Source: Flavobacteriaceae bacterium PS02293
Lineage (GTDB): Bacteria; Bacteroidota; Bacteroidia; Flavobacteriales; Weeksellaceae
Direction: 5' to 3'
DNA length: 64,000 nt
Assembly: GCA_029960045.1 (NCBI GenBank)
Contig: JASCOV010000002.1
Location: 248,001-312,000 of the forward strand
Shown here: piece after piece, positions 40,934 to 49,742 of the stretch
How the letters are laid out: each line of letters begins with the position of its first letter
Numbering within the stretch: the stretch's first letter is position 1
Translations under genes and position numbers: made by a program
The notes under the pieces: model-generated
Database searches by the model: none
What the model was told of the DNA's origin: nothing
Seen by the model: the letters and a program-made list of their open reading frames with translations, nothing else

Positions 40934-43351
40934 ATGCTACAAAATTGGCTCAAAATTGCCTTCATCAATTATAAAAAGAACTGGCTTTCCACCATCATCA
41001 ATTTGTTTGGATTAACGATTGGCTTGACCGGATTTATGCTCATCCTGATGCATTGGAATGATGAAGAATCCTTCGAAAGATGGAATCCGGGAAAAGACCA
41101 GATTTATTCTTTCCAAACGTATCATAAACCGGAGAATTCTTACGGGAATAATATCTCTATCCCAATGGCAAAACGTGCTAAAGAGGTTATTCCCGGTGTC
41201 GAAGATTACGTTTTGTTCAATGGTTCGGGAATAGGTTTGAAGATGACCACAAGAGTTAAAACCGTTTTCCAAAAAGATGGAATGACTGCAACAGAAAGCT
41301 TTTTCAAATTCTTTCCTTTCAAATTGGTTTCCGGGAGTTATAAAGATGCTTTGAAGGGAGAAGGCGTGATTGCACTTTCTGTGGACGCCGCTAAAAATCT
41401 CTTCGGAAAAACAAATGTTGCCGGCGAAAGTGTAAAATTTGATAATAAAAATTACGTCGTAACAGCAGTTTACGAATTACCAAAAGAAAACAGCCAGATA
41501 AAACCTGAGTTCATCATCCATCCTTCTATGGAACAGTTTAAGGGGGATGAGAAAAACTGGGGGAACTTCAATTATGGTGCATTCTTTATGCTGAAAAAAG
41601 GAACAGACCCGAAGATTGTACAGCAAAAATTTGTGAAAGATGTTTTTGAATATCGTGCAAGTTTGGACAAAGATTCTGCGGGGATGACCATTCAACAATA
41701 TCTAGACCTTTATGGCCCAACTGATAGTGTGCTGACGCCTTTGGATAAAATAAAACTTCACGCAAAAGCATCTTGGTTTGGCCAGCCGGATTTCAAAACA
41801 TTGATGATTCTTTTCACGCTTTCTGTTTTGATTGTGATTTTATCAGCTATTAATTTCATTAATCTGAAAACGGCGCAAGCATCTCAGAGAGCGAAAGAAA
41901 TTGGTGTCAGAAAAGCAATTGGAAGTACAAAAACCAATCTGGTTCTTCAGTTTTTGATGGAAACATTTGTGATTTGTATGACATCCTACCTGCTTTCTTT
42001 GGCATTGACGGAACTGCTCTTACCAAGCTTCAACAAGTTCTATGACAAGGAAATGGTGATGAACGATTGGCATATCTACTTCTACTCATTTGCGATGGTT
42101 TTGATGGTAACATTGATTTCGGGATTGATTCCTGCAACTTACCTCTCCAACTTCAAAGCGATAGAAACTCTGAAAGGGAATTTCGCCAGAAGCAAACACG
42201 GCGTTTGGCTGAGAAATGGAATTTTGACTCTTCAATTAATTATCTCTTCATTCTTCATCATTGGTGGTCTGATTGTTAATCAACAGGTGAAATATATGAT
42301 GAATAAAGATCTTGGTTACAGTGGAAAACAAATTATGATGATTAACTTCAACGAAAGCAATCCAAAACCCTGGCTGAAATATGAAAGACTGAAAACCGAG
42401 ATGAAAAAAATACAAGGCGTTGTGGATATTTCCTACGGAGAAGCGGTTCCGGGAAGTGGAAGAAGCAGTTCATCTAATATGGATTACAAGGATAAAAGTA
42501 TCCAAGGTCAGCACGGTTCTATGGATTATAATTATTTGAAATTCATTAACGTAAAACTAAAAACAGGACGTTGGCTGGATCCGAATCTTTCATCAGATAC
42601 TGTGAATAATGTTTTGGTAAATGAAGCTTTTGTGAGAAAATTCGGTTGGAAAGATGAAGATGCTTTGAAGAACGAAATCCGTCCGGGATTTGATAATAAA
42701 AACTACAAAATCGTAGGTGTTGTAAAGGACTTCAATATCAGAAGTTTGAGAACGGAAGTTGAGCCAATCATCTTTTTCCATTACAGAGAAACGGAATGGA
42801 AGAGATTCAATGTCTATAATATTCAATTAAAAATCGACCCAAATGACATTGATGGAACTGTAAAAAGGCTCAAAACCTATTGGCAGAATAATGTGGAGCA
42901 AGGCTATCCTTTCGATTATTATTTCCTGGATCAGAAATTTGCAAAAACCTTTGAGAAATATCAGAAACAGCAGACGCTTTTCACAATTCTGAACGTGATG
43001 GTTCTGATTGTGGCTTTGCTAGGACTATTCGCTTTATCATCATTGATGATTGAGCAGAAGTTGAGAGATGTTGCCATCAGAAAAACACTTGGTGCATCAG
43101 ACAAAAGTTTGATTATTGGACTGACGAAACAATTCCTTTGGATCACATTAATTGCAGTTATTATCAGTATTCCAATCAGTTATTACCTGATGAACGAATG
43201 GCTGAAGGATTTCGCCTACAGGATTGATATGCCGATTCTGCCATTCATTTTAAGTCTTGTTGTTTTGCTCTTATTGACGTTCTCCGTCGTAAGCATCAAA
43301 GCCTATCAAGCCACAAAAGTAAACCTTATCAAATATCTGAAATACGAGTAA
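40934..43351 (+). CDS. FtsX-like ABC permease, 805 aa, copy 1
   Basis: An 805-aa inner-membrane permease of the MacB/FtsX type with two repeats: helix near 22-42, MacB-like periplasmic domain (45-280), three-helix FtsX block (285-440), a second periplasmic domain (470-660) and a final FtsX block with GVRKAIGSTKTNLVLQF- and AIRKTLGASDKSLI-type coupling sequences. The start chosen (MLQNWLKIAFINYKKNW, 40,934) matches copy 2; a longer frame to 40,862 reads an intergenic hairpin. It works with the ATPase upstream. Confidence 0.93.
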   Translation: MLQNWLKIAFINYKKNWLSTIINLFGLTIGLTGFMLILMHWNDEESFERWNPGKDQIYSFQTYHKPENSYGNNISIPMAKRAKEVIPGVEDYVLFNGSGIGLKMTTRVKTVFQKDGMTATESFFKFFPFKLVSGSYKDALKGEGVIALSVDAAKNLFGKTNVAGESVKFDNKNYVVTAVYELPKENSQIKPEFIIHPSMEQFKGDEKNWGNFNYGAFFMLKKGTDPKIVQQKFVKDVFEYRASLDKDSAGMTIQQYLDLYGPTDSVLTPLDKIKLHAKASWFGQPDFKTLMILFTLSVLIVILSAINFINLKTAQASQRAKEIGVRKAIGSTKTNLVLQFLMETFVICMTSYLLSLALTELLLPSFNKFYDKEMVMNDWHIYFYSFAMVLMVTLISGLIPATYLSNFKAIETLKGNFARSKHGVWLRNGILTLQLIISSFFIIGGLIVNQQVKYMMNKDLGYSGKQIMMINFNESNPKPWLKYERLKTEMKKIQGVVDISYGEAVPGSGRSSSSNMDYKDKSIQGQHGSMDYNYLKFINVKLKTGRWLDPNLSSDTVNNVLVNEAFVRKFGWKDEDALKNEIRPGFDNKNYKIVGVVKDFNIRSLRTEVEPIIFFHYRETEWKRFNVYNIQLKIDPNDIDGTVKRLKTYWQNNVEQGYPFDYYFLDQKFAKTFEKYQKQQTLFTILNVMVLIVALLGLFALSSLMIEQKLRDVAIRKTLGASDKSLIIGLTKQFLWITLIAVIISIPISYYLMNEWLKDFAYRIDMPILPFILSLVVLLLLTFSVVSIKAYQATKVNLIKYLKYE

Positions 43352-43358
43352 GAATTAT

Positions 43359-43413
43359 TAATGGTTAATTATCAATTGTTAGTTAACCATTTAAAATTAA
43401 TAATTAACCATTA
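43359..43413 (+). repeat. Inverted repeat ending at the start codon of permease copy 2
   Basis: TAATGGTTAATTA (43,359-43,371) and TAATTAACCATTA (43,401-43,413) are exact complements; a third related GTTAACCAT lies at 43,382. The right arm ends on the A of the ATG at 43,413, so the hairpin would place the start codon at the base of a stem. Such TAATTAACCATT strings are common in flavobacterial gaps. Confidence 0.55.
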
Positions 43414-45830
43414 TGATAAAGAATTGGCTCAAAATAGCTTTCATCAATTATAGAAAAAACTGGCTTTCCACCATTATTAATATTTTGGGATTGAGTGTTG
43501 GGCTGTGTGTTTTCTTGTTGATATTCATCCATTGGCAGGACGAGAAATCTTATGAAGAATGGGTTCCGAATAAAGAGAATATCTATTTTGTAGAAAATGG
43601 AAACGCTTCTTTTGGCATAATGTCGAGTTCGAGTTACCCGGAAATCTTTGTTTCCAAAGAAAAATTTAGTGAGATTGAAGATTGTCTGATTTATAACAAT
43701 TGGGGGAAACAGAAACTGAGTGTTGGTAGTAATTCGGTTTATGTTTCCGGCTCGGCTTCAGTAGATTCTTTTTTCAGGTTTTTCCCTTTTGAAAAGGTTG
43801 CAGGTGATTTCCAGAGAGCTTTATCAGATGATGGAAAAATCGCTATTTCGGATAAAACTGCTCGTCTGCTTTTTGGCGATGATTATCTCAAGGCTATCGG
43901 AAAATCAATAAAAAGTGATTCCAATGACAAAGAATATGTTGTAACAGCGATTTATAAACTGCCGGAAGGCAACACTGTTTTTAAACCTGATTTCATCTAC
44001 AGGAATCCTTATATGGAACAGTCCAAAGACCAATGGACAAGTTATAGTTACAACGGATTTTTCAGACTGAAACCCGGTACAGACATCAAAACACTGGAAA
44101 ATAAACTTTCTAAACAGATGCAGGAACAGGACGAGATTTCTGCTAAAAAATGGGGTTACACCGTTGATAAGAAAAATCCGACAATGGTCTATCTGACACC
44201 AATCAGCAAAATGAAATTAGATGCAAAAAGTGATGGCGTAGAGAAAGGAGATAAAAAATCAATTATGATTTTATTAAGCTTATCTGCTTTGATTTTACTA
44301 TTGTCGGGAATCAATCTGATTAATCTTAAAACTGCGCAGGCTTCTCAAAGAGCAAAAGAAGTTGGTGTAAGAAAAGTGGTGGGAAGTTCAAAATCGAAAT
44401 TGATTCTGCAATTCCTGCTGGAAACTTTTATGATTTGTCTGGCAGCATACATCATCGCTTTCGCAATGGTAGAATTGTTTTTACCTTCATATAATAAATT
44501 CCTCAATAAAGAAATTAGGTTGAATGACTTTAGATTATTCTTCTACACAGGATTATTATTAATTGTTTTTTCATTGATTTCAGGATTGATTCCGGCTCTT
44601 TATATATCGAATTTCAAACCAATCAATACGCTGAAAGGCAATTTTGCAAGAAGTAAAAGTGGCGTTTTTTTAAGAAATTTTATTCTTACGCTTCAACTGA
44701 TTATCTCATCATTTTTCATCATTTGCTCATTGATTATTCATACCCAGGTCAGTTATATGATGAATAAAGATTTGGGCTTCAAAGGTGACCAGGCAATTCA
44801 GATTAATTTCAAGAAATCAAATTGGGAAAATAACTTCAATATCAATAAGTACAAAAGACTGAAAATTGAGTTGTCAAAAATTCCTGGTGTAATCGATATT
44901 ACAGGTTCTGTCAATTCCTTAGGAAATGGAACCGCTAATGGCTCGGTAGTGAAATTATCAACAGATACGACCAAAACTGTACAGACTATGCTTGGCGGAA
45001 TTGATGAAAATTTTCTACGATTTTATAAAGTTAAATTCCTCTCTGGACGAGACCTGGACTGGAAAAAAACTTCGGACACCATCAATGGTGCTGTAGTGAA
45101 TGAAACATTTGCCGGGAAATTAGGCTATAATCCTAAAACAGCTGTAAACAAAGAATTTTTTACAGGTTGGGATGGCAAGAAAAAATATAAAATCCTTGGC
45201 GTGGTAAAAGATATACATTACAGTGGAGTTAATCAGCCTGTTGAGCCCATAGTGTACTTCAATTATGATAGAAACTGGATAAAAAACAATATGCAGAATG
45301 TTCAGATAAAGCTTTCAGAAAATGATATCGCTGGAACTTTGGAACGAATAAAAGAGTTCTGGCTCACAAAAGCAGAACCTGGCTATCCTTACGACTATAA
45401 TTTTGTGGATAAGCAATTTGCTAAAACATTTGAGAAATTCCAGAAACAGCAGACATTGTTTACAACTTTGAATATTGTGGTTTTGGTCATTGCATTATTA
45501 GGATTATTCGCATTATCATCATTATTAATAGAACAAAAACTAAAAGACGTTGCCATCAAAAAAACCTTGGGTGCAGACGAGAAGACCATCATATGGGATT
45601 TGACAAAAAGATTTCTTTTGATTTGTGTTTTTGCAGTCATACTAAGCATTCCTATCAGTTATTATGCAATGAATGAATGGCTGAAAGACTTCTCTTACAG
45701 GATTGATATGCCTATTTGGCCTTACGTTTTGAGTTTGTTTTTATTATTGATTTTGACTTTTGTAGTTGTGAGTTTCAAAGCTTACCGTGCAACCAAAATC
45801 AATCTTGTCAAATATCTGAAATACGAATAA
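43413..45830 (+). CDS. FtsX-like ABC permease, 805 aa, copy 2
   Basis: The same length and layout as copy 1 and clearly paralogous: MIKNWLKIAFINYRKNWLSTI against MLQNWLKIAFINYKKNWLSTI, NLKTAQASQRAKEVGVRKVVG, LALLGLFALSSLLIEQKLKDVAIKKTLGA, ending INLVKYLKYE. Divergence is spread along the gene and strongest in the periplasmic domains, which bind cargo, so the two may form a heterodimer or handle different cargo. A tandem duplication is the likely origin. Confidence 0.93.
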   Translation: MIKNWLKIAFINYRKNWLSTIINILGLSVGLCVFLLIFIHWQDEKSYEEWVPNKENIYFVENGNASFGIMSSSSYPEIFVSKEKFSEIEDCLIYNNWGKQKLSVGSNSVYVSGSASVDSFFRFFPFEKVAGDFQRALSDDGKIAISDKTARLLFGDDYLKAIGKSIKSDSNDKEYVVTAIYKLPEGNTVFKPDFIYRNPYMEQSKDQWTSYSYNGFFRLKPGTDIKTLENKLSKQMQEQDEISAKKWGYTVDKKNPTMVYLTPISKMKLDAKSDGVEKGDKKSIMILLSLSALILLLSGINLINLKTAQASQRAKEVGVRKVVGSSKSKLILQFLLETFMICLAAYIIAFAMVELFLPSYNKFLNKEIRLNDFRLFFYTGLLLIVFSLISGLIPALYISNFKPINTLKGNFARSKSGVFLRNFILTLQLIISSFFIICSLIIHTQVSYMMNKDLGFKGDQAIQINFKKSNWENNFNINKYKRLKIELSKIPGVIDITGSVNSLGNGTANGSVVKLSTDTTKTVQTMLGGIDENFLRFYKVKFLSGRDLDWKKTSDTINGAVVNETFAGKLGYNPKTAVNKEFFTGWDGKKKYKILGVVKDIHYSGVNQPVEPIVYFNYDRNWIKNNMQNVQIKLSENDIAGTLERIKEFWLTKAEPGYPYDYNFVDKQFAKTFEKFQKQQTLFTTLNIVVLVIALLGLFALSSLLIEQKLKDVAIKKTLGADEKTIIWDLTKRFLLICVFAVILSIPISYYAMNEWLKDFSYRIDMPIWPYVLSLFLLLILTFVVVSFKAYRATKINLVKYLKYE

Positions 45831-45840
45831 AGATTTTAAA

Positions 45841-46458
45841 ATGAAACCGACTATTTTACGCATATTGCTATTCACAGGAATTTTGATTCCGATTATCTTT
45901 TGGATGTCCACATTTATTGCGTCAGCATTATTTGATGATTACGACCATTTTAGAAATACAATCAGTCAATTGGGAGCAATTGGTTCGCCTGCTGAGAGTT
46001 TTATGACAGTTTCCACTTGGCTAAATACAATTTTAAGTATTGCTTTTCTGACAGGACTTTTGATAGTTTGCCGGCAATTTAATTTAAGCTTGATTCCATT
46101 AATCGGTATTCTTGGATTCACCTTGATGTTCGGCTGGGCAGCAACTTTTCACTCCGGAAATCCAATGCATTCCAAGTCTGGAGCAGTGTTGATTCTTTTG
46201 CTGTTAGGTCCGCTGTTGTCAATTTTTTTATGGAAAGGAAAAGAATTTAAAAGCCTAAGAAAATTAAGTTGGTTGAGTTTCATTATTATGCTATTCATTT
46301 TATTGAGAGCAATTCCATCTGAGACGATAAGGTCAAATTATACAGGATTGATACAAAGATTTGTCCACTTCGGTTGGTCAGTTTGGTTCGTTTCTCTTTC
46401 TGTTACTTTTCTCAAATTATTGAAAAATAGACTGGATATTTCAGTCAATAAAAATTAA
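45841..46458 (+). CDS. DUF998 membrane protein
   Basis: A 205-aa protein with six or seven membrane helices matching DUF998: GILIPIIFWMSTFIASALFDDYDHFRNTISQLGAIGSP, then WAATFHSGNP and a C-terminal HFGWSVWFVSLSVTF. The family has no known function. It starts 10 nt after permease copy 2 and ends three bases before the TolC gene, so it belongs to the efflux operon. Confidence 0.85.
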   Translation: MKPTILRILLFTGILIPIIFWMSTFIASALFDDYDHFRNTISQLGAIGSPAESFMTVSTWLNTILSIAFLTGLLIVCRQFNLSLIPLIGILGFTLMFGWAATFHSGNPMHSKSGAVLILLLLGPLLSIFLWKGKEFKSLRKLSWLSFIIMLFILLRAIPSETIRSNYTGLIQRFVHFGWSVWFVSLSVTFLKLLKNRLDISVNKN

Positions 46459-46461
46459 ACA

Positions 46462-47748
46462 ATGAAAAAACTATTCTTCATATTCATCATTAATCTTTTT
46501 CCAGCTCAGCAAAGTTGGACTTTGAAACAATGTCTGGATTATGCCTCTGCCAATCATCCTTTGGTAAAGCAATCTACAATTAATGTTCAAAAAAATGACC
46601 GTCAGATTTCTGCCGCCAAAGGAATGTTGTTGCCTTCAGTTGAAGCAGGAGTTAATCACAATTACAGTTTCGGTTCCTCGATTGATCAAACCACGAATCA
46701 AAGAGGTTCACTCAACACACAATATGACCAGGTTTATGCACAAGCCAATTGGGAACTGATGAACTGGCGCAATTACCTCAATATTTCATTGTCCAAGATC
46801 AACAAAGAAAGTTCAACTTTCAAAATGAAACAGGCGCAAAATGAGGTAAAACTGAATGTCATCACAATGTTTTTCAATTACCAAAATAACAGAAGCTGGC
46901 TCGGCGTTTTGGAAACGCAGATTTCCGGAATCGAAGACCAAATCAAACGTACAGAAAAAGAAGTAGAGATTGGAAGCAGACCAAAAAGTGATGTTTATGA
47001 TATCAAAGCCAACCTTGGAACTTTGCAGGAACAATGGGTAACTGCGAAGAATTCGCGAGACCTTTCTAAGATTAATTTACTGAATGCTTTGGCAATCACA
47101 AGAGATTCTTTGGATTTCAAAATGGAAGATGATGCACTTGCAAACTCGAACTTTAACGATGCTGATTTTGTTCAGAATCTTTTGGAAAAAAATCCAGCTT
47201 ATCAATCCGTTCAGACAGAAATAAAAGCGCAGCAAAAAAATGTAGCTATTGCAAAATCGGCTTATCTGCCAACTTTGAATGGTTCTTACAATTGGTCTAG
47301 CTTCTACAGCAAAACATTAGGTGAACCTGCTGATGCATTTTCTGAACAGTTCAAACGTAATAAAAACCAACAATTGGGCTTCGGGCTCAATGTTCCGATT
47401 TTCAACAAATTACAAGTGAAAAATAATGTTGAGATTGCCAAACTGAATGTCATCAATTCCAATTACGACAAAGAAATCGTGATTAATAATCTGACTCAAA
47501 GCATCAATTCTATCAAAGCACAATTCCAGAATTCCGAAGAAAAATATACTTTATTAATGGCAAACTTCGAAAACCAAAAACTCTCTTTCCAAAAATCCGA
47601 AGAGAAATATAAAGAAGGTTTGATGGATGCTTATACATTCTTCGTGGTTCGAAACAACTGGCTTCAGGCGAATTACAATCTCATCAACAGTAAGAACGAA
47701 GTGATGCAGCAAACCGAATTACTCAAAGTTTTTGAAGCTGGATTTTAA
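46462..47748 (+). CDS. TolC-family outer membrane efflux protein
   Basis: A 428-aa outer-membrane channel. Signal peptide to about residue 16 (LFPAQ), then WTLKQCLDYASANHPLVKQS, typical of the TolC family, and two homologous helical halves (near 40-210 and 240-420) with QNNRSWLGVLETQISGIEDQI and SFQKSEEKYKEGLMDAYTFFVVRN. It should form the trimeric exit duct for the adaptor and ABC permeases of the same operon. Confidence 0.93.
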   Translation: MKKLFFIFIINLFPAQQSWTLKQCLDYASANHPLVKQSTINVQKNDRQISAAKGMLLPSVEAGVNHNYSFGSSIDQTTNQRGSLNTQYDQVYAQANWELMNWRNYLNISLSKINKESSTFKMKQAQNEVKLNVITMFFNYQNNRSWLGVLETQISGIEDQIKRTEKEVEIGSRPKSDVYDIKANLGTLQEQWVTAKNSRDLSKINLLNALAITRDSLDFKMEDDALANSNFNDADFVQNLLEKNPAYQSVQTEIKAQQKNVAIAKSAYLPTLNGSYNWSSFYSKTLGEPADAFSEQFKRNKNQQLGFGLNVPIFNKLQVKNNVEIAKLNVINSNYDKEIVINNLTQSINSIKAQFQNSEEKYTLLMANFENQKLSFQKSEEKYKEGLMDAYTFFVVRNNWLQANYNLINSKNEVMQQTELLKVFEAGF

Positions 47749-47782
47749 TGCTTTTTTGAACTTTAGAGTTAAATAAGTAAAA

Positions 47783-47790
47783 TATCTTTG
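47783..47790 (+). promoter_or_regulatory. Predicted promoter -7 element (TATCTTTG)
   Basis: TATCTTTG matches TAnnTTTG exactly, with a TTG 24 nt upstream (47,756-47,758) as a possible -33. It would allow the DUF4932 gene at 47,819 to be transcribed separately from the efflux operon. Confidence 0.4.
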
Positions 47791-47818
47791 TGTCTTTTTT
47801 TGTTAATGAAATTTTAAA

Positions 47819-49216
47819 ATGAAAAAAATAATTGCTCTTTTCACTTTTACGGTTTTTACAAATTCCTGTTCCGTTTCTTACCAAAATCTTAAAACGAATC
47901 AAACTCACGATTCGTGGAAAGCAACATTTGAAAACTTCAATGGAAGAGAAAAAATCGATTTCAAAGCTGAGAAAAGTAAACTGGTTTATCTAAGTTCAGA
48001 ACTTCAAAACTCTGAAGGAAAATTATATTTGTTGACAAACGGAAAAGAGATTCCGAATCAAAATAAAATCAATCACACAAAAATTGATTTGCAGAATCCT
48101 TCTCAAATTCAAATCATTGGCGAAAAAGCCAAAGGTTCTTTTGAATTAAAATATCCAACGTTTGATATCAAAAAAATCAAAGTTGTTTCCAACCAGAATT
48201 TCGAATTGCTGGCCTTAAGTTATCTTTTATTAAACCTCGGAGATTTCGAAAATATTCCCGACAGTCAGACTTTTAAATCCGATGACGGAAAAGAAATTAA
48301 GGTAAAAGACCTGTACACTCTCAATTTGAAGATTGGAAAAGAATTCAAACAGTATCAAAAATCCAAAAATCTTGAGTTGATTAAATCTTATTTTGACAGG
48401 AATTTCTATCTCCATTTTTCCAATTTCGTAATGAGCCTGGATAATTTTCCGAATGCAAAAGCGATTTCAGACTATCAATTCTCTCACGAATTTTCATCAC
48501 TTTCTGACCAGGAAAAATTCGTAAAAGCCTTCAATGATTTTCACATAGAAATTCATTTTGGTGAGTTTCTGAAAAAATATCAGCCGTATTATCAGGAGAT
48601 GATTTCCGAAGTTTCCAATAACATCCCGAAGGGAAATTTCATCACAGAAATGGAACATTTTTACAGCAAAAAAGTGGACAATTATGTCTTGTATCCAAGT
48701 CTTACAATGTCTTTCAGTCAGGGATTTGCCGTTAGTAATAATAATTCGATTGGCAATGTTTTCGCCAGTTTCAACAAACCGGAAAATGTAAATGTCAGTT
48801 CAAAATTAGACCTGGGATTTAAAAATGAAGTCTCGCTAAGAGGGATTTGCATCCACGAATTCGGTCATTCTTTCGTGAATCCTGCTATTGACAAAGTGGA
48901 CGAAAAAGTAATAACTTCAAAAGAATTTCTTTTCGAACTGATTAAAAATAAAATGTCCGAACAAGCTTACAATCAATGGAAAATCTGCCTTTACGAACAT
49001 TTTGACAGAGCCGGCGAAGTCATCATTGCAAAACTCATCGGCGACAATAAAAAAGCAGATGAAATCCTGAATGACAACGTAAAAAACCGCTCTTTCATTT
49101 ACTTGCCTCAGATTGTAAACCAACTCGAATATTGGTATTACAACGAGTTTTTTACCAAAACCTACGATCAGAAAGTCAGCGAAATAGTTGCCAATCTGCA
49201 AACCGTTTCCAACTAA
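47819..49216 (+). CDS. DUF4932 zinc-peptidase-like lipoprotein
   Basis: A 465-aa lipoprotein (lipobox TNSC with Cys17) of the DUF4932 family. The zinc motif HEFGHS appears in RGICIHEFGHSFVNPAI near 345, with a likely third ligand further on (FDRAGEVIIAKLIG), giving a gluzincin-like arrangement. Residues 130-300 are mostly helical. It probably acts in the periplasm or on the surface. It follows TolC by 70 nt with its own promoter-like element and ends at a strong terminator. Confidence 0.85.
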   Translation: MKKIIALFTFTVFTNSCSVSYQNLKTNQTHDSWKATFENFNGREKIDFKAEKSKLVYLSSELQNSEGKLYLLTNGKEIPNQNKINHTKIDLQNPSQIQIIGEKAKGSFELKYPTFDIKKIKVVSNQNFELLALSYLLLNLGDFENIPDSQTFKSDDGKEIKVKDLYTLNLKIGKEFKQYQKSKNLELIKSYFDRNFYLHFSNFVMSLDNFPNAKAISDYQFSHEFSSLSDQEKFVKAFNDFHIEIHFGEFLKKYQPYYQEMISEVSNNIPKGNFITEMEHFYSKKVDNYVLYPSLTMSFSQGFAVSNNNSIGNVFASFNKPENVNVSSKLDLGFKNEVSLRGICIHEFGHSFVNPAIDKVDEKVITSKEFLFELIKNKMSEQAYNQWKICLYEHFDRAGEVIIAKLIGDNKKADEILNDNVKNRSFIYLPQIVNQLEYWYYNEFFTKTYDQKVSEIVANLQTVSN

Positions 49217-49239
49217 AAATACATTATTATTTTCTCACG

Positions 49240-49275
49240 AATCCTTCCGTAATTTAAAACTTCGGAGGGATTTTT
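49240..49275 (+). terminator. Terminator after the DUF4932 gene
   Basis: AATCCTTCCG (49,240-49,249) and CGGAGGGATT (49,263-49,272) form a 10-bp stem with one G-U pair, followed by TTT. Confidence 0.7.
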
Positions 49276-49323
49276 CATTTTAATAATAATTATTTGACTA
49301 TCTGGAACCACTTTGTTGGGTTT

Positions 49324-49420
49324 GGGCGCCTTTATCCGCCTTCCGTTCCCGCTATTTTTGCCTTCCCTAAAACCCATCTACAAAAAATGAGCTCCACTCA
49401 AGTCGGGGCGTGCTTCGCAA
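49324..49420 (+). repeat. Dispersed repeat R1, copy 7
   Basis: GGGCGCCTTTATCCGCCTTCC, GTTCCCGCTATTTTTGCC, centre, CAAAAAATGAGCTCCACTC, AAGTCGGGGCGTGC. GAGCTC subfamily. As in copy 4, the ends read GGGCGCC and GGGGCG instead of GGGCAGC and GGGCTGC. The gap 49,217-49,742 holds a terminator, this copy and the R5 array. Confidence 0.75.
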
Positions 49421-49499
49421 AGTTGAAGATTGGTCTTTCAATCCAATTTTTGTCTTCCAGTTCAAATCTGTAAAATTTACTTCATCTGCGAGAAAAACA

Positions 49500-49684
49500 A
49501 AATCTTTGATGAGCAAAGCGTCTTTGCGAATCTTAAAATATTTTCAATAATTTCAAAAAAATCGTTGCGTACTTTGCGCTTAAAAGAATAAATTCACATT
49601 CAACCTTTTATAAGCGAAGCGCCTTCGTGAACCAAAAATATTTTCAATAAATTAAAAAAAACTTTGTGAACTTTGTGTTCAAAA
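49500..49684 (+). repeat. Dispersed repeat R5, two degenerate units
   Basis: Unit 1 (about 49,502-49,590) has AATCTTTGATGAGCAAAGCG, TCTTTGCGAATCTTAAAATA, TTTTCAATAATTTC and GTACTTTGCGCTTAAAAG. Unit 2 (about 49,610-49,682) has AAGCGAAGCGCCTTCGTGAA, TATTTTCAATAAATT and GTGAACTTTGTGTTCAAA. Related to 13,871-13,953. Confidence 0.55.
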
Positions 49685-49742
49685 TCCCTCGTTTTTTCAA
49701 TTTAAAAATCGCATTTTTGCAAGCCTTATTTCTAGACTGAAA

